A stretch of DNA of 15,230 bases from Flavobacterium sp. (GTDB taxonomy: Bacteria; Bacteroidota; Bacteroidia; Flavobacteriales; Flavobacteriaceae), in contig JADMKR010000201.1 of the NCBI GenBank assembly GCA_015478765.1, positions 1 through 15,230 on the forward strand. Reading direction: 5' to 3'. The position numbers and the translations under genes were made by a program. Below the pieces are notes generated by a model, which had not been told where the DNA came from, made no database searches, and saw only the letters and a list, made by a program, of their open reading frames with translations. This document shows, in pieces, positions 14,273 to 15,230 of this stretch (position 1 is the stretch's first letter; every line of letters begins with the position of its first letter).

Positions 14273-14280
14273 CTTTCTCC
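14273..14280 (-). promoter_or_regulatory. Shine-Dalgarno sequence of ffh (GGAGAAAG)
   Basis: GGAG lies 7 nt before the ATG at 14269. It is the only clear Shine-Dalgarno that I found in the window, and it supports the shorter start. Confidence 0.65.
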
Positions 14281-14293
14281 ATTTTAGGTGGTG

Positions 14294-14301
14294 CAAATTT
14301 A
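14294..14301 (-). promoter_or_regulatory. -7 box (TAAATTTG) of the ffh promoter
   Basis: On the minus strand TAAATTTG matches TAnnTTTG, 24 nt before the ffh ATG, with the Shine-Dalgarno in between. This predicts a leader of about 18 nt. Confidence 0.6.
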
Positions 14302-14434
14302 ACCAATTGCAAATAAAATGACGCGATTATAAAAACTAAAAAACAGGTGATTCACTAAAAATGATGCAACAATGACTCAAAATAGTATAGCAATGAAAAC
14401 GCGAGGGCAGGCTACCTTTATAAAAACAAGAATC

Positions 14435-14590
14435 ATGAAAAATATACAAGAAATCCGAAACGTGCTCCTGATTATCCTGTCAACGCTATTTTTAGCTTGC
14501 GGAACTTCGAAATTCAAAGGTTCTGCTTCCGATACCACAGGAACCAATGGTGCTACAAACGGGACTGGAAAAGTAGCTCCCTTAAATTAA
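14435..14590 (+). CDS. Small predicted lipoprotein, 51 aa
   Basis: A 51-residue protein with a lipoprotein signal peptide: MKNIQEIRN, a hydrophobic VLLIILSTLFLA, and lipobox L-A-C with Cys22. The mature 30 residues (GTSKFKGSASDTTGTN and on) are Thr/Gly/Asn-rich and probably unstructured. There are no acidic residues right after the Cys, so it is likely retained in the periplasm rather than exported to the surface. ATG 14435 is preferred to in-frame ATGs 21 and 14 codons upstream, which would put a basic, non-signal stretch before the hydrophobic core. An imperfect -7 box (TACCTTTA) lies about 15 nt upstream. Small lipoproteins of this kind are common in flavobacteria; function unknown. Confidence 0.65.
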   Translation: MKNIQEIRNVLLIILSTLFLACGTSKFKGSASDTTGTNGATNGTGKVAPLN

Positions 14591-14618
14591 AAAAACCCAA
14601 TCGGCCGATTGGGTTTTA
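14589..14618. terminator. Bidirectional terminator, 26-bp perfect palindrome
   Basis: A 13-bp perfect inverted repeat (14592-14604 with 14605-14617, centre CGGCCG) lies between two convergent lipoprotein genes. It is flanked by an A run on the left (seven T for the leftward transcript) and four T on the right, so it should work in both directions, better leftward. Confidence 0.88.
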
Positions 14619-14620
14619 AG

Positions 14621-15070
14621 TTAGTTTTTGTCGAATACCAAATGATCGATGCTTCCATCACCTCCGCTGGTGTGTCTTAGGGTAAGCCGAGTATCGGTGC
14701 GCTGGAGAATATCCCAGTCTTCGTTAAGATCGGTGAATTCAGGTGGAGCAGCAAACATGATTTCGAAATCAATATCGCTTCCTGAAGGACTGTCATCATT
14801 ACTGTTTTCAGTAGTCAAATCCCATGAGCCGGCGTGCGTATCGGTTCCATTGGTCGCCGTTAGCTCTCCGTTGAGATTAAAAGTAAAATCATAACCCGTA
14901 AAATGATTTGTTTCATCGTTGCCGTCTTCAATGAAAGAGGTAATCCTCCAAGTACCTGAAGTCACGGTATTGGAAACCTGAATCGGGTCGATAAATACCG
15001 TACTGTCGTCGTCGGAACTACATCCGAAAGCCAGAAACGCAATTCCGGCCAGTTGAAAAAACTTTTTCAT
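14621..15070 (-). CDS. Lipocalin-like surface lipoprotein, 149 aa
   Basis: A signal peptide with lipobox A-F-G-C (Cys17) is followed directly by S-S-D-D-D, which fits the acidic lipoprotein export signal described in Flavobacterium and Capnocytophaga, so surface exposure is likely. The mature part has the pattern of Bacteroidota lipocalin-like lipoproteins: SGTWRITSFIEDGNDET, then GYDFTFNLNGELTATNG and H-A-G-S-W-D-L, alternating strands and turns of a small beta barrel. No ligand is known, and it is not a classical lipocalin by sequence. The single plausible ATG is at 15070. It lies 65 nt downstream of the MBOAT gene on the same strand, and could be co-transcribed with it. Confidence 0.8.
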   Translation of the reverse strand: MKKFFQLAGIAFLAFGCSSDDDSTVFIDPIQVSNTVTSGTWRITSFIEDGNDETNHFTGYDFTFNLNGELTATNGTDTHAGSWDLTTENSNDDSPSGSDIDFEIMFAAPPEFTDLNEDWDILQRTDTRLTLRHTSGGDGSIDHLVFDKN

Positions 15071-15135
15071 AATAATTAATTTTTGAGCCTTGTTATTAAC
15101 ACTTAACGCGATTTCTAATCAAAAAAGTATCGCAA

Positions 15136-15230
15136 TTAGAACTGAAAATATATGAACGGCTGGGTTCCGCTTGTAGCCGTTGCGTATAACAGCCAATAAG
15201 TAAGCGCCAAGACCAGTGCTTTAATCACGA
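15136..15230 (-). CDS. MBOAT-family O-acyltransferase, C-terminal 30 residues (5' end outside window)
   Basis: Reading leftward from the right edge, the frame gives VIKALVLALTYWLLYATATS and then GTQPFIYFQF before a TAA. A final hydrophobic helix followed by P-F-I-Y-F-Q-F is the ending typical of Bacteroidota MBOAT proteins (AlgI/DltB-like), membrane enzymes that transfer acyl groups to exported polysaccharides. Only 30 codons are visible, so the catalytic His cannot be checked and the call rests on this C-terminal signature alone. Confidence 0.65.
   Translation of the reverse strand, partial: VIKALVLALTYWLLYATATSGTQPFIYFQF

Noticed and set aside
14270..14296. TTG start for ffh giving nine extra residues
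   Set aside because: It falls in the -7 box, while ATG 14269 has a Shine-Dalgarno and the canonical Ffh N-terminus.
14372..14434. Upstream extension of the small lipoprotein from ATG 14372 or 14393
   Set aside because: It would place a basic, hydrophilic stretch before the signal peptide and bury the lipobox; ATG 14435 gives a normal lipoprotein signal.
1..15230. A new defence, mobile or biosynthetic system
   Set aside because: No transposase, integrase, nuclease, toxin-antitoxin pair, CRISPR repeat or biosynthetic cassette is visible; the genes are mainly housekeeping with ordinary spacing.

Overview
The window looks like ordinary chromosomal DNA of a flavobacterium (Bacteroidota, Flavobacteriaceae, probably Flavobacterium or a close relative). 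Evidence: a Bacteroidota-type TonB C-terminal domain, a Bacteroidota-style MBOAT C-terminus ending in YFQF, lipoproteins with a C-S-S-D-D-D export signal, almost no Shine-Dalgarno sites, and TAnnTTTG (-7) promoter boxes just upstream of several genes. I see no rRNA, tRNA, CRISPR array, insertion sequence, phage gene or attachment site.

Layout, left to right: the 3' part of a TonB-family gene (+); a short PhnA-domain gene (-); lipA, gap and a large TPR hybrid histidine kinase (+); punA and lpxK (-, overlapping, lpxK upstream); an exported protein, a Nif3-family protein and a coiled-coil protein with a degenerate zinc ribbon (+), closed by a terminator; an alpha/beta hydrolase whose ATG touches that terminator (+); rluF and a small membrane-anchored protein (+); ffh and folD (-, separated by a terminator); a tiny lipoprotein (+); a lipocalin-like surface lipoprotein (-); and the last 30 codons of an MBOAT-family acyltransferase (-) running off the right edge.

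Most genes are housekeeping: lipoate synthesis, triose-phosphate metabolism, purine salvage, lipid A 4'-phosphorylation, one-carbon metabolism, 23S rRNA pseudouridylation and co-translational membrane targeting. Envelope and signalling functions are supplied by TonB, the hybrid kinase, the lipoproteins and MBOAT. No cassette in the window reads as a new defence, metabolic or mobile system.

The points worth a second look are small: two copies of a structured intergenic repeat whose stems covary; a DUF164-type protein that has lost all four zinc ligands; two genes that appear to have leaderless mRNAs; a terminator that abuts the next start codon; and an Asn-to-Asp change in the purine nucleoside phosphorylase pocket. 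Several start codons were moved inward because the longer reading frame begins inside a promoter box or a neighbouring gene.
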